This document shows, piece after piece, positions 25,096 to 38,110 of a stretch of DNA of 64,000 nt (the first letter of the stretch is position 1; each line of letters begins with the position of its first letter). The notes under the pieces were generated by a model. It was not told where the DNA came from, did not search any database, and saw only the letters and a list, made by a program, of their open reading frames with translations. The position numbers and the translations under genes are program-made. Source of the DNA: Streptomyces albiflavescens (GTDB lineage: Bacteria > Actinomycetota > Actinomycetes > Streptomycetales > Streptomycetaceae); assembly GCF_014645835.1 (NCBI RefSeq), contig NZ_BMMM01000017.1, positions 110,081 through 174,080 on the forward strand, in the 5' to 3' direction.

Positions 25096-25276
25096 CTAGG
25101 TCCTGTCGTCACATTCCCGTCGTCCGCCCGGAGGGCGGGCCCTGCGGCGTCAGGTGCGTGCTCTCGGCGTGCCGGGCACAGGCCCTCGTACTGGATGTAC
25201 TTGGGTCTGTGCCCGGTGCGGCGAGAGTGCGTGCATGGCGTCGCGGGGCAGACGGGAATTTGACGACAGGGCCTAG
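25096..25276. mobile_element. CTAG-bounded MITE-like hairpin element A
   Basis: 181 bp bounded by CTAG on both sides, with 26-bp terminal inverted repeats. The left end begins CTAGGTCCTGTCGTCACATT; the right end is complementary with two mismatches. Subterminal sequences also pair (TGCCGGGCACAG with CTGTGCCCGGTG), so nearly the whole element folds as one hairpin. No coding capacity. It lies between convergent genes, and its right CTAG supplies the TAG stop of the CHMI-like gene. Confidence 0.85.
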
Positions 25277-25626
25277 TGCTCGTACTTGCGGTACGACGGG
25301 TCGAGATCGCGGACCTCGGCGGACACATGCAGCGCGAGCCCGTCGGCGGGCTCGATGAACTTGCGCAGCAGCTCCAACGCGGACTCCGTGAGCCGCGCCT
25401 TGGTCTCGTCGGTGCGGCCGGCGAGCAGGGCGATCGTGACGTTGACGATCGCCTGCCCGTCCACCTCCGCTCCCACCACGTCGTCCTCGGTCCGCAGGGT
25501 CCGCGTCTTGCACGCCTCCAGCCGCGCGGCCGCGGTCTCCACGATCACGGGGTGCAGCTCGAGCGCGAAGCCGCGCCAGTCGACGTGGTCGAGCTCCGAG
25601 GAGAACTCGACGGTGATCTGCGGCAT
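25273..25626 (-). CDS. 5-carboxymethyl-2-hydroxymuconate isomerase-like tautomerase
   Basis: A 117-aa protein of the CHMI branch of the tautomerase superfamily. The mature N-terminus would be Pro (MPQITVEFSSELDHVDW), the catalytic base in this family. The TKARLTESALELLRKF helix and HVSAEVRDLDPSYRKYEH end are typical. No homoprotocatechuate pathway genes are near, so the true substrate is open. Its TAG stop is in the terminal CTAG of MITE A, so the original end may have been altered. The phosphatase gene ends 28 bp upstream on the same strand, a likely operon. Confidence 0.82.
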   Translation of the reverse strand: MPQITVEFSSELDHVDWRGFALELHPVIVETAAARLEACKTRTLRTEDDVVGAEVDGQAIVNVTIALLAGRTDETKARLTESALELLRKFIEPADGLALHVSAEVRDLDPSYRKYEH

Positions 25627-25654
25627 GGGAACTCCTGTTCTCGGGGTCTCCCGA

Positions 25655-27262
25655 TCACCCTAACCGCAGCGCCAGCAGGGCGATGTCGTCCTCCCTGTCC
25701 CGGCCGAAGCAGTCCAGCAGGGTGTCGCAGAGGGCGGCCGTGCCGGGCGGGGCGGCGGCCCCGGCGGTGCGGAGCTGCTCCAGGGAGACCTCCAGGTCCG
25801 TGCCGCGGGTCTCGATGAGACCGTCGGTGACCATGAGGAGCCGGTCCGTGGGCGCCAGGGCGACTTCGGTGGGCGGCGGGCGGTCCAGGCCGAGGCCGAG
25901 CAGCGGGCCGTGGGCCTCGACGTAGTCGGCCGTGCCGTCGTCGCCCACGATCAGCGGCGGGAGGTGGCCCGCGTTGGCGATCCGGGCCCGCCCGCTCGCC
26001 GGATCGACGAGGGCCACACAGACCGTGGCCGTGGCGTCGGGGTGGTACTCCTGCAGCATCCGGTCGAGCCGCCGGGCCAGTACCCCGGGGTCGCAGTCCT
26101 CGACGCAGTAGGCGCGCAGCGCGTGCCGGATCTCGACCATCACGGTGGCCGCCTCGAGGGAGTGACCGACGACGTCGCCGACCGCGGTGAGCACCCCGGC
26201 CGAGGTGCGCAGGGCCGCATAGAAGTCGCCGCCGATCTCGGCCTGCCGGGAGGCGGGCACATAGCGGACCACGAGCTCGACGCCCGGCATCGCGGGCAAC
26301 TCCTGGGGCAGGAAGCTGTGTTGGAGGGTCAGCGCGACATGGCGTTCGGCCTGGTACATGAGCAGCGGCTCGGCCGCCAGCGCGGTGGCACGGGCGAGCC
26401 GGGCCACCAGGGTGTCGGCCTCCGGCGCCGCGTCGCGATCGGCGCGCGCGGGCGTGGCGAGGCACACCGGTGTCCTGCCGTCCTGGGTCCGGGCCAGCAC
26501 GAGGCGCGCGTCCTCGGACACGCCGGGCCGGAAGAAGCCCCCGGGCCACAGAGGGGCGGGTACGACGGTACGGCGCACTCCGGTGTGCCCGGCCGTGGCG
26601 TGCCGGATCAGCCGGGCCACGGCCTCGTGCGCGCCGCGGTCCGGCAGCGCCGCCCGCACCCTGTTCCGGGACATTCCGCGGTACAGCTCGCCGTCCTCGG
26701 CCAGGACGAACACGGCGGCGGGCGAGCCGGTGAGCCGGGCGGTGCCCTCGGCCGCGGCGTCGGCGAGTTCCCTCATGCAGCGCGCCGTCTGCACGGACGC
26801 GATCGTCTCCGACAGCAGTGTCAGCCGTCGTACCAGCGTCTCGGCGCCCGTGCGCATCCTGGCTGCGCGCACCGCGGCCCGTACGACCGCCTGGATCTCC
26901 TCGGGTTCCGCGGGCACCGCCAAGTAGGCCTCGCCGCCCGCGTCCAGACCCCGGCAGCGGTCTGCGGGACCCGCGGACACGGCGGAGAAGTGCACCACGG
27001 GCAGGGCGGCCGTGGGCGGCTGCGCCTTGAGCCTGCGGCACAGCTCGAAGCCGTTCATGTCCGGGAGCCCGACGTCCACCAGTGCCAGGTCGGGCAGGAC
27101 GCCCGCGCGCAGCCGTTCGTCGAGTTCGACGAGCGCCTCACCCGCGCTGGCCACGGGAATGACGCTGTGCCCGGCGCGGCTGAGCAACGCGCCCAGCGCA
27201 TAGCGGTTGGCCGCCGTGTCGTCGACCAGCATCACGGTGGACTCGGTGTCGTTGCCGTCCAT
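25655..27262 (-). CDS. receiver-domain PP2C (SpoIIE-type) phosphatase
   Basis: A 535-aa regulator. Residues 1-125 are a response-regulator receiver: acid pair D14/D15, phosphoacceptor D63 (LVDVGLPDMNG). The conserved Lys before Pro is replaced by Val (YLAVPAEP). A GAF-like middle region (about 150-300) follows. The SpoIIE/PP2C domain covers about 320-535, with GGDFYAAL, VGDVVGHSLEAA, VTDGLIETR and DDIALLALR as metal-binding motifs. Proteins of this layout dephosphorylate anti-sigma antagonists. ATG 27262 follows GAGGG; GTG 27283 is an alternative. No kinase gene adjoins it. Confidence 0.88.
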   Translation of the reverse strand: MDGNDTESTVMLVDDTAANRYALGALLSRAGHSVIPVASAGEALVELDERLRAGVLPDLALVDVGLPDMNGFELCRRLKAQPPTAALPVVHFSAVSAGPADRCRGLDAGGEAYLAVPAEPEEIQAVVRAAVRAARMRTGAETLVRRLTLLSETIASVQTARCMRELADAAAEGTARLTGSPAAVFVLAEDGELYRGMSRNRVRAALPDRGAHEAVARLIRHATAGHTGVRRTVVPAPLWPGGFFRPGVSEDARLVLARTQDGRTPVCLATPARADRDAAPEADTLVARLARATALAAEPLLMYQAERHVALTLQHSFLPQELPAMPGVELVVRYVPASRQAEIGGDFYAALRTSAGVLTAVGDVVGHSLEAATVMVEIRHALRAYCVEDCDPGVLARRLDRMLQEYHPDATATVCVALVDPASGRARIANAGHLPPLIVGDDGTADYVEAHGPLLGLGLDRPPPTEVALAPTDRLLMVTDGLIETRGTDLEVSLEQLRTAGAAAPPGTAALCDTLLDCFGRDREDDIALLALRLG

Positions 27263-27339
27263 ACGCACAGACCCTCGGGGCACGGGTGGTGGGGGCGGTC
27301 CGGGGTGTCCGGACCTACCCCCACCAAGCTAGTGCGCCC

Positions 27340-32739
<5,400 letters not shown>

Positions 32740-32846
32740 AGGTGTGAACTCCTAGCGATTACGGCGTATTCGGGTCCGACCCCGCGCTGCGTTTCGGCCT
32801 CGGTGCCGAACGCCCGCGTGACCGTATCGCTCACGCAAGGTTTACA

Positions 32847-32859
32847 GCAAGAGTCTTGC
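32847..32859. promoter_or_regulatory. MalR-like operator before the pullulanase gene
   Basis: Perfect inverted repeat GCAAGAGTCTTGC in the 138-bp gap between the amylase and the pullulanase gene, about 110 bp upstream of the latter. The CTTGC/GCAAG motif recurs at the other mal and amylase promoters here and matches the repeats reported for MalR/Reg1-controlled amylase genes in Streptomyces. Confidence 0.6.
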
Positions 32860-32877
32860 AATGTGCGGCAAGGGCTT

Positions 32878-34260
32878 TCAGCAGCTGGACTTGCCCGCGT
32901 AGATCGCCAGCGCCGTGTTGGAGCCCAGCGTCGCCGTGAACTGGCCGGAGCTGTTCACCGTGACACTGGTGTTGTTCTGGACGTTGCAGTACGTCCCGGC
33001 GGCGAGCGAGGTGGTGTACGTCCTGGTCAGCGCGGAGGACTCGTGGTTGATGGCCACGAAGCCCTTGCTGCCGCGGCCGAAGGCGATGGCGTCGGCGCCG
33101 TCGTCCCACCAGTTGGTCATGGACTCGCCGCGGGTGGCGTTGCGGAAGGCGACCATCGACTTGATCTCCGGCCAGGCGTGCTGGCACTTCCAGCCGTCCT
33201 GCCAACAGGCGTTGACCGTACCGCCGTTGGGCGGGCCCGCGTCCGCGTCGGACCACTCGTAGCCGGAGTTGATGTCGGGCGCGCCGTAGGGGTAGGCGAG
33301 CATGAAGACGTTCGCGAGGGTGTAGTTCGCGCCGTCCTTGTAGTTGAGCGTCGAGCCGTTGCGCTCGGTGTCGTGGTTGTCGACGAAGACGCCCGCGACC
33401 GAGGTGCTCATGTACCCCCAGCCCTCGCCGTAGTTCTTCAGGTAGGCGAGGTTCTCGTTGTTGAAGACCCGTTTGAGGTCGTACGCGTACCGGAACTCCT
33501 GGACGTCGCCGTTGCCCGTGTACTCGGTCGGCTGGACGGCCTCGCCCGAGCCGTAGATCACCTCCTGCTTCCAGTACACGGAGGGATTGCTCAGCCGGGA
33601 CTTGATGTTCGCGAGGTCGGCCGCCGGTATGTGCTTGGCCGCGTCGATGCGGAAGCCGTCGACGCCGTAGCCGAGCAGGGTGTTCATGTACCCGGCGATG
33701 GTCTTGCGGACGTACTCCTCGCCGGTGTCCAGGTCGGCGAGCCCGACGAGTTCACAGTTCTGGACGTTGGCGCGGTTGGTGTAGTCGCTGATCGTCGCCG
33801 TGCAGTCGTCCATGTCGTAGGACGAATACAGGCCCGGGTAGTTGTACTTCGTGTACGAAGAGCCGCCCGTGCCGGTGCCGGAACCGGCCGACATGTGGTT
33901 GATCACGGTGTCGGCCACGACCTTCACGCCCGCCGCGTGGCACGTGCTCACCATGTTCCGGAAGGCGGTGGCGTCGCCGAGCCGGCCGGCGATCCTGTAG
34001 CTCACCGGCTGGTACGAGGTCCACCACTGCGAGCCCTGTATGTGCTCGGCGGGCGGGGACACCTGGACATAGCCGTAACCGGCGGGGCCCAGCGTATTGG
34101 TGCATTCCTTGGCGACCGAGTCGAACTTCCACTCGAAGAGGACGGCGGTGACGTCCTTGGTGCCGGGAGGGGAGGCCGCTGCCGTGCCTGGGGGAACGGC
34201 CACCGAGACCGCCAGGCCCGCCGCGAGGGCGAACGAGGCGGCAAGCGATTTCCTTGCCAT
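32878..34260 (-). CDS. secreted alpha-amylase
   Basis: A 460-aa endo-1,4-alpha-glucanase of GH13. Signal peptide at about 1-29 (ARKSLAASFALAAGLAVSVA). The four conserved GH13 regions are DTVINHM (about 117), GFRIDAAKH (about 200, nucleophile Asp), EVIYGSGEA (about 233, acid Glu) and FVDNHDTER (about 293). The C-terminus ends after the all-beta domain (YCNVQNNTSVTVNSSGQFTA), with no CBM20 starch-binding domain. ATG 34260 has AGGAG 7 bp upstream. It is divergent from a destroyed second amylase gene and shares its promoter region. Confidence 0.95.
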   Translation of the reverse strand: MARKSLAASFALAAGLAVSVAVPPGTAAASPPGTKDVTAVLFEWKFDSVAKECTNTLGPAGYGYVQVSPPAEHIQGSQWWTSYQPVSYRIAGRLGDATAFRNMVSTCHAAGVKVVADTVINHMSAGSGTGTGGSSYTKYNYPGLYSSYDMDDCTATISDYTNRANVQNCELVGLADLDTGEEYVRKTIAGYMNTLLGYGVDGFRIDAAKHIPAADLANIKSRLSNPSVYWKQEVIYGSGEAVQPTEYTGNGDVQEFRYAYDLKRVFNNENLAYLKNYGEGWGYMSTSVAGVFVDNHDTERNGSTLNYKDGANYTLANVFMLAYPYGAPDINSGYEWSDADAGPPNGGTVNACWQDGWKCQHAWPEIKSMVAFRNATRGESMTNWWDDGADAIAFGRGSKGFVAINHESSALTRTYTTSLAAGTYCNVQNNTSVTVNSSGQFTATLGSNTALAIYAGKSSC

Positions 34261-34310
34261 GTGAGTGCTCCTGCACTTCGTCGTGCGGGTGGGGGGATCG
34301 GAAAGTATCT

Positions 34311-34332
34311 CTTGCAACCAAGTTTCAGCAAG
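34311..34332. promoter_or_regulatory. MalR-like operator between two amylase genes
   Basis: CTTGC (34311-34315) and GCAAG (34328-34332) face each other across 12 bp, followed by two CTTTCA/ACTTTC-like copies to about 34355. It lies 50 bp upstream of the alpha-amylase gene and would also serve the divergent amylase remnant. Confidence 0.55.
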
Positions 34333-34453
34333 ATGTCGAAAGAACTTTCAACTTCCTTATTGACGCGGCCCCTTCAGCAGTCCCACGCTCCACACGTGTC
34401 AGCCCCCATACATCCCATGCGAGTTGACCGATCCGGAGAGGAGCCGCACCACG

Positions 34454-34505
34454 ATGCCCTTACGACGACGAAGAGTCACCAGACTGCTGGTGACCGCCGC
34501 GGCCG
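34454..34505 (+). pseudogene. 5' remnant of a second secreted amylase gene
   Basis: ATG 34454, with AGGAG 10 bp upstream, begins a typical signal peptide start, MPLRRRRVTRLLVTAAA, then runs into TnpB-element sequence. The third codon is TTA, the rare bldA-dependent Leu codon. The 3' piece of the same kind of gene resumes at 35910. The bulk of the catalytic domain is missing. Assignment to amylase is inferred from position and from the 3' piece; the exact junction near 34505 is not resolved. Confidence 0.5.
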
Positions 34506-34625
34506 ACGCGGAGCGTCACAGGGCCCGATCAGGCGAAGCCGGCCAACTCCTCCCCGCCCGGGGGAGTAGCGATCGTTCATACGTTCCCCCTGGCAGCGGG
34601 CAGCGCTCGTTCGTACGATCACCGC

Positions 34626-35849
34626 ATGCAGCTTCGGTACGCCTTCAGGCTGTACCCAGAACCTGGCCAACGCCTCGCGCTGGCCAGGGCGTTCGGGTGC
34701 GCCCGCGTCGTGTACAACGATGCCGTGCGCGCCCGCGAGGACGCCCGAAGGGCGGGCGAGCCCTTCCCCACGGCGGGTGTGCTGTCCCAGAAGCTGATCA
34801 CCCAGGCCAAGCAGACACCCGGGCGGTCCTGGCTGGGCGAGGTCTCCGCGGTCGTCCTCCAGCAGTCCCTGCGGGACGTGGAGGCCGCCTACCGCAACTT
34901 CTTCTCCTCCCGCAAAGGCACGCGCAACGGCCCGAAACTGGGGGCGCCCCGCTTCAAGTCCCGCAAGGATGCTCGGCAGTCGATCCGGTTCACCGCCAAC
35001 GCACGCTGGTCCCTGACCCCGCAGGGCCGGCTGAACCTGCCGAAGATCGGCGAGGTACGGGTGACGTGGTCCCGTACCCTTCCGGCCGTGCCGTCCTCGG
35101 TGACCGTGATCAAGGACGCTGCCGGGCGGTACTTCGCCAGCTTCGTCATCGACAGCGACCCGGCGACCGACCTGGAGCGCATGCCCGACAACGACGCCTC
35201 GGTCGGTATCGACCTCGGCCTCACCCACTTCGCGGTCCTGTCCGACGGCACGAAGATCGACTCACCCCGGTTCCTGCGCCGGGCGGAGAAGAAGCTCAAG
35301 AAAGCCCAGCGGGAGCTGTCCCGCAAACAGAAGGGATCCAAGAACCGCAACAAGGCCCGCCTGAAGGTGGCCCGCGCGCACGCGCAGGTCGCCGACGCAC
35401 GCCGCGAGTTCCACCACCAGCTCTCCACGAAGTTGATCCGCGAGAACCAAGCGGTCGCGGTGGAGGATCTGGCGGTCAAGGGCCTGGCGCGCACCAGACT
35501 GGCCAAGAGCATCCATGACGCGGGCTGGTCGAAGTTCGTGAACATGCTGGCGTACAAGGCCGCCCGGTACGGGCGCGCCTTCATCAAGATCGGACGGTTC
35601 GAGCCCACCAGCCGGGTGTGCTCCACCTGCGGCGCGAACAGCGGACCCAAAACCCTCGACGTACGCGAGTGGACCTGCACCGCCTGCGGGAGCGTCCACG
35701 ACCGCGACCACAACGCCGCAATCAACGTCAAACATGCCGCCGGACTGGCGGTATCAGCCTGTGGAGCGCCGGTAGGACCAGAACCCGTTCTGGCACAGCG
35801 CGATGAAGCAGGAAGCCACGGAAGCCCGCCCGATGCCCGTGCCGCGTAG
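34626..35849 (+). CDS. tnpB: TnpB RNA-guided nuclease (IS200/IS605)
   Basis: A 407-aa TnpB, ancestor-type of Cas12. The RuvC triad is complete: D196 in GIDLGLTHFAV, E280 in AVEDLAVKGL, D361 in HDRDHNAAINV. The zinc finger is intact (VCSTCGAN, then WTCTACGS). A helix-turn-helix-like N-terminus (RYAFRLYPEPGQ) and a basic bridge region (KFKSRKD-like, LKKAQRELSRKQKGSKNRNK) are present. All features needed for omega-RNA-guided cleavage appear intact, so it is probably active. ATG 34626 has no clear ribosome site. A long tail after the RuvC core overlaps the predicted omega RNA. Confidence 0.92.
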   Translation: MQLRYAFRLYPEPGQRLALARAFGCARVVYNDAVRAREDARRAGEPFPTAGVLSQKLITQAKQTPGRSWLGEVSAVVLQQSLRDVEAAYRNFFSSRKGTRNGPKLGAPRFKSRKDARQSIRFTANARWSLTPQGRLNLPKIGEVRVTWSRTLPAVPSSVTVIKDAAGRYFASFVIDSDPATDLERMPDNDASVGIDLGLTHFAVLSDGTKIDSPRFLRRAEKKLKKAQRELSRKQKGSKNRNKARLKVARAHAQVADARREFHHQLSTKLIRENQAVAVEDLAVKGLARTRLAKSIHDAGWSKFVNMLAYKAARYGRAFIKIGRFEPTSRVCSTCGANSGPKTLDVREWTCTACGSVHDRDHNAAINVKHAAGLAVSACGAPVGPEPVLAQRDEAGSHGSPPDARAA

Positions 35850-35909
35850 CGGCACAGCACCCAGCGAGCAGGCCAGAATCCTCGGGCTTCAGCCCGAGGA
35901 GCAAGTCAA
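35750..35909 (+). ncRNA. predicted omega RNA scaffold at the 3' end of tnpB
   Basis: In this family the guide RNA scaffold overlaps the end of tnpB and ends at the element's right end. Here the terminal part has GCCGCGTAGCGGC and the strong CCTCGGGCTTCAGCCCGAGG hairpin, then TCAA at 35906-35909. The guide would begin at 35910 with AAGGACGGCGACACGG. The 5' boundary is a guess; expression is not shown. Confidence 0.45.
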
Positions 35910-36191
35910 AAGGACGGCGACACGGCAGTCCTCGCCAACATCTTCCAGCTGGCGCGCGGCTACGGCCGCCCGTCCGTCTACTCCGGCTGGACCTTCGGCC
36001 AGAGCGACGAGGCCCCGCCGAACTCGGCCGGCTTCGTCACCGACACCAACTGCGCGAGCGGCTGGTACTGCCTCGACCGCAACACCGCGATCTCCGGCAT
36101 GATCGGCTGGCACAACGCGGCGACCGGCTCCTCCGTCGACAACAGCACCGGCTCGGGTGTCGGCTACAGCGTGACCGATACCTGGAAGTGA
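35910..36191 (+). pseudogene. 3' remnant of an alpha-amylase gene
   Basis: In frame from the element's right end to TGA 36189-36191. VLANIFQLARGYGRPSVYSG aligns with LANVFMLAYPYGAP of the neighbouring amylase, and GFVTDTNCASGWYCLDRNTA with its late barrel region. After WHNAATGSSV the remaining barrel, beta domain and starch-binding domain are gone. The frame jumps to GVGYSVTDTWK, which looks like the last strand of a CBM20 domain (usually ...VTDTWR). So there is a second, in-frame internal deletion. No start codon; not a functional enzyme. Confidence 0.75.
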
Positions 36192-36198
36192 CGCACAC

Positions 36199-36235
36199 AG
36201 CGGTGCTCCGGTCCCCGCTGGACCGGAGCACCGCT
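36199..36235. terminator. bidirectional terminator
   Basis: 16-bp stem AGCGGTGCTCCGGTCC pairing with GGACCGGAGCACCGCT around a 5-base loop. It lies between the amylase remnant and aglA, and can end transcription from both sides. Confidence 0.85.
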
Positions 36236-36245
36236 CAGGCGTGCG

Positions 36246-37925
36246 TCAGGCCGTCCACCACACGGTCGTGTCGGCCGGCAGCTTCGCCTCACCGTCCTGC
36301 GACAGGGTCACCTCGCCGCTGGCGAGGAGCACACGGCCGTACGCCGGGACGGTCACCGCCTCGCCCCCGGTGTTCGCGGTGCAGACGAACTCCCCGCGGC
36401 GGAAGGCCAGCGCGCCCTCGGGCGCCTTCAGCCAGGTGACGGAGTCGCCCGCGCCGAGGTCGGCCTGCGCGCGCCGGACGGCGAGCGCGCTGCGGTACAG
36501 CTCCAGGGTCGAGCCCTCGGTCCCCGTCTGCGCCTCGACGCTCAGCTCGCCCCACTCCGCGGGCTGCGGCAGCCAGCTGCCCCCACTGCCGAAGCCGTAC
36601 GAGGAGCCGGTACGGGTCCACGGGATCGGCACCCGGCAGCCGTCACGGAACCCGTCCTGGCCGGCGCCCCGGAAGTAGGCGGGGTCCTGGCGCACCTCGT
36701 CCGGCAGGTCCACGACGTCCGGCAGACCGAGCTCCTCGCCCTGGTAGAGGTAGGCGGAGCCGGGCAGCGCCAGCATCAGCAGGGTCGCCGCCCTGGCCCG
36801 GCGCAGCCCCAGCTCCCGGTCGCCCGCGGTGCGGATCTGGGTGCCGAGTCCGGCCTCGTTGGCGAAGCGCGTGGCGTGCCGGGTCACGTCGTGGTTGGAC
36901 AGCACCCAGGTGGAGGGGGCGCCCACCGGCCGCATCGCGTCGAGGGTGCGGTCGACGACGGAGCGCAGTTCGTCCGCGTCCCAATGGGTGCCCAGGTACT
37001 GGAAGTTGAAGGCCTGGTGCAGCTCGTCGGGGCGCACGTAGTTGGCGGTGCGCTCGATGGTGGGCGTCCACGCCTCGGCGACGAAGATGCGCTCGCCGGA
37101 GTACTCGTCGAGGATCGTGCGCCACTGCCGGTAGACCTCGTGCACACCGTCCTGGTCGAAGAACGGCATGACATCGTTGCCCAGCAGTTTCAGCTGGTCG
37201 TGGCCGCCGAGGTCCGGCAGGCCCTCCGCCTTCACCAGGCCGTGCGCCACGTCGATACGGAAACCGTCGACGCCCATGTCGAGCCAGAACCGCAGGATCG
37301 AGCGGAACTCGTCGCCGACGGCCGGGTGGTCCCAGTTGAAGTCGGGCTGCTCGGGCGCGAAGAGGTGCAGGTACCACTCGCCGGGGGTGCCGTCCGGCTC
37401 GGTCACGCGCGTCCAGGCCGGGCCGCCGAAGATGGACTCCCAGTCGTTGGGCGGCAGTTCACCGTTCTTCCCCTTGCCGGGACGGAAGTGGTAGCGCTCC
37501 CGCAGCGGCGAACCGGGGCCTTCGCGCAGGGCCCGCTTGAACCACTCGTGCTGGTCGGACGAGTGGTTGGGCACCAGGTCGACGATGATCCGCAGATCCA
37601 GTCCGTGGGCGTCGCGGATGAGGGCGTCGGCGTCCATGAGGTTGCCGAACATGGGGTCGACGGCCCGGTAGTCCGCCACGTCGTAGCCGGCGTCGGCCTG
37701 CGGCGAGGCGTAGAAGGGGCTGAGCCACACGGCGTCCACGCCGAGGTCGCGCAGATACGGGAGTCGGGAACGTACGCCCTCCAGGTCGCCCATGCCGTCG
37801 CCGTTGCTGTCGGCGAAGCTGCGCGGATAGACCTGGTAGATCACCGCGTCGCGCCACCAGTCGCGGTGGCCGGCGACGGTGGCGAGAGCGGAGTTCGGGG
37901 CCTGGTCGGCGGAGTGCTGGCTCAT
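36246..37925 (-). CDS. aglA: alpha-glucosidase (GH13), last gene of the mal operon
   Basis: A 559-aa intracellular GH13 exo-glucosidase of the oligo-1,6/alpha-glucosidase type that hydrolyses imported maltose and maltodextrins. No signal peptide. WWRDAVIYQVYPRSFADSNG is the classic start. DLVPNHSSDQHEWF, GFRIDVAHGLV (about 222), EAWTP (about 280, acid Glu) and LSNHDVTRHA (about 343) are present. ATG 37925 has AAGGAC 5 bp upstream. It lies downstream of malG with a 185-bp gap containing a large hairpin, as in the S. coelicolor malEFG-aglA arrangement. Confidence 0.93.
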   Translation of the reverse strand: MSQHSADQAPNSALATVAGHRDWWRDAVIYQVYPRSFADSNGDGMGDLEGVRSRLPYLRDLGVDAVWLSPFYASPQADAGYDVADYRAVDPMFGNLMDADALIRDAHGLDLRIIVDLVPNHSSDQHEWFKRALREGPGSPLRERYHFRPGKGKNGELPPNDWESIFGGPAWTRVTEPDGTPGEWYLHLFAPEQPDFNWDHPAVGDEFRSILRFWLDMGVDGFRIDVAHGLVKAEGLPDLGGHDQLKLLGNDVMPFFDQDGVHEVYRQWRTILDEYSGERIFVAEAWTPTIERTANYVRPDELHQAFNFQYLGTHWDADELRSVVDRTLDAMRPVGAPSTWVLSNHDVTRHATRFANEAGLGTQIRTAGDRELGLRRARAATLLMLALPGSAYLYQGEELGLPDVVDLPDEVRQDPAYFRGAGQDGFRDGCRVPIPWTRTGSSYGFGSGGSWLPQPAEWGELSVEAQTGTEGSTLELYRSALAVRRAQADLGAGDSVTWLKAPEGALAFRRGEFVCTANTGGEAVTVPAYGRVLLASGEVTLSQDGEAKLPADTTVWWTA

Positions 37926-38020
37926 GGCGTCCTTGATGCGATGGGGGTCCCCCGCTCGGGCGAAGCCGGAGGTGGGGGAGGAATTCGGGTCATAGCTGCG
38001 TCTGGGGGCGGGGGGATGAG

Positions 38021-38062
38021 GCGGCCGCGGTGCCGGCGGGGTCGGATGGGCACCGCGGCCGC
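38021..38062. terminator. hairpin between malG and aglA
   Basis: A 14-bp perfect stem, GCGGCCGCGGTGCC pairing with GGCACCGCGGCCGC, with a 14-base loop. In an operon read toward aglA this could reduce read-through or stabilise the 3' end of the malEFG message. Confidence 0.75.
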
Positions 38063-38110
38063 CACCCGCGCACGTCGAGCGCGCGGGAGCCTTCGGGCGA
38101 CGGGGGCGGA

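Larger units (their letters stand above)
34506..35909 (+). mobile_element. IS200/IS605-group element with tnpB only
   Basis: The element carries tnpB and no tnpA. The right end is defined well: hairpin CCTCGGGCTTCAGCCCGAGG at 35880-35899, then AGCAAG and TCAA at 35906-35909, the cleavage tetranucleotide known for this family. Directly after it amylase coding sequence resumes in frame. The left end is approximate; a hairpin CTCCCCGCCCGGGGGAG lies near 34549-34566, and a GATCGTTC/GTTCGTACGATC inverted pair precedes tnpB. Without TnpA it is non-autonomous. Confidence 0.75.

Noticed and set aside
34460..34463. TTAC as the left cleavage site of the TnpB element
   Set aside because: TTAC is the usual left-end tetranucleotide, but here it lies inside a convincing signal-peptide start that continues after it, so the element border must be further right.
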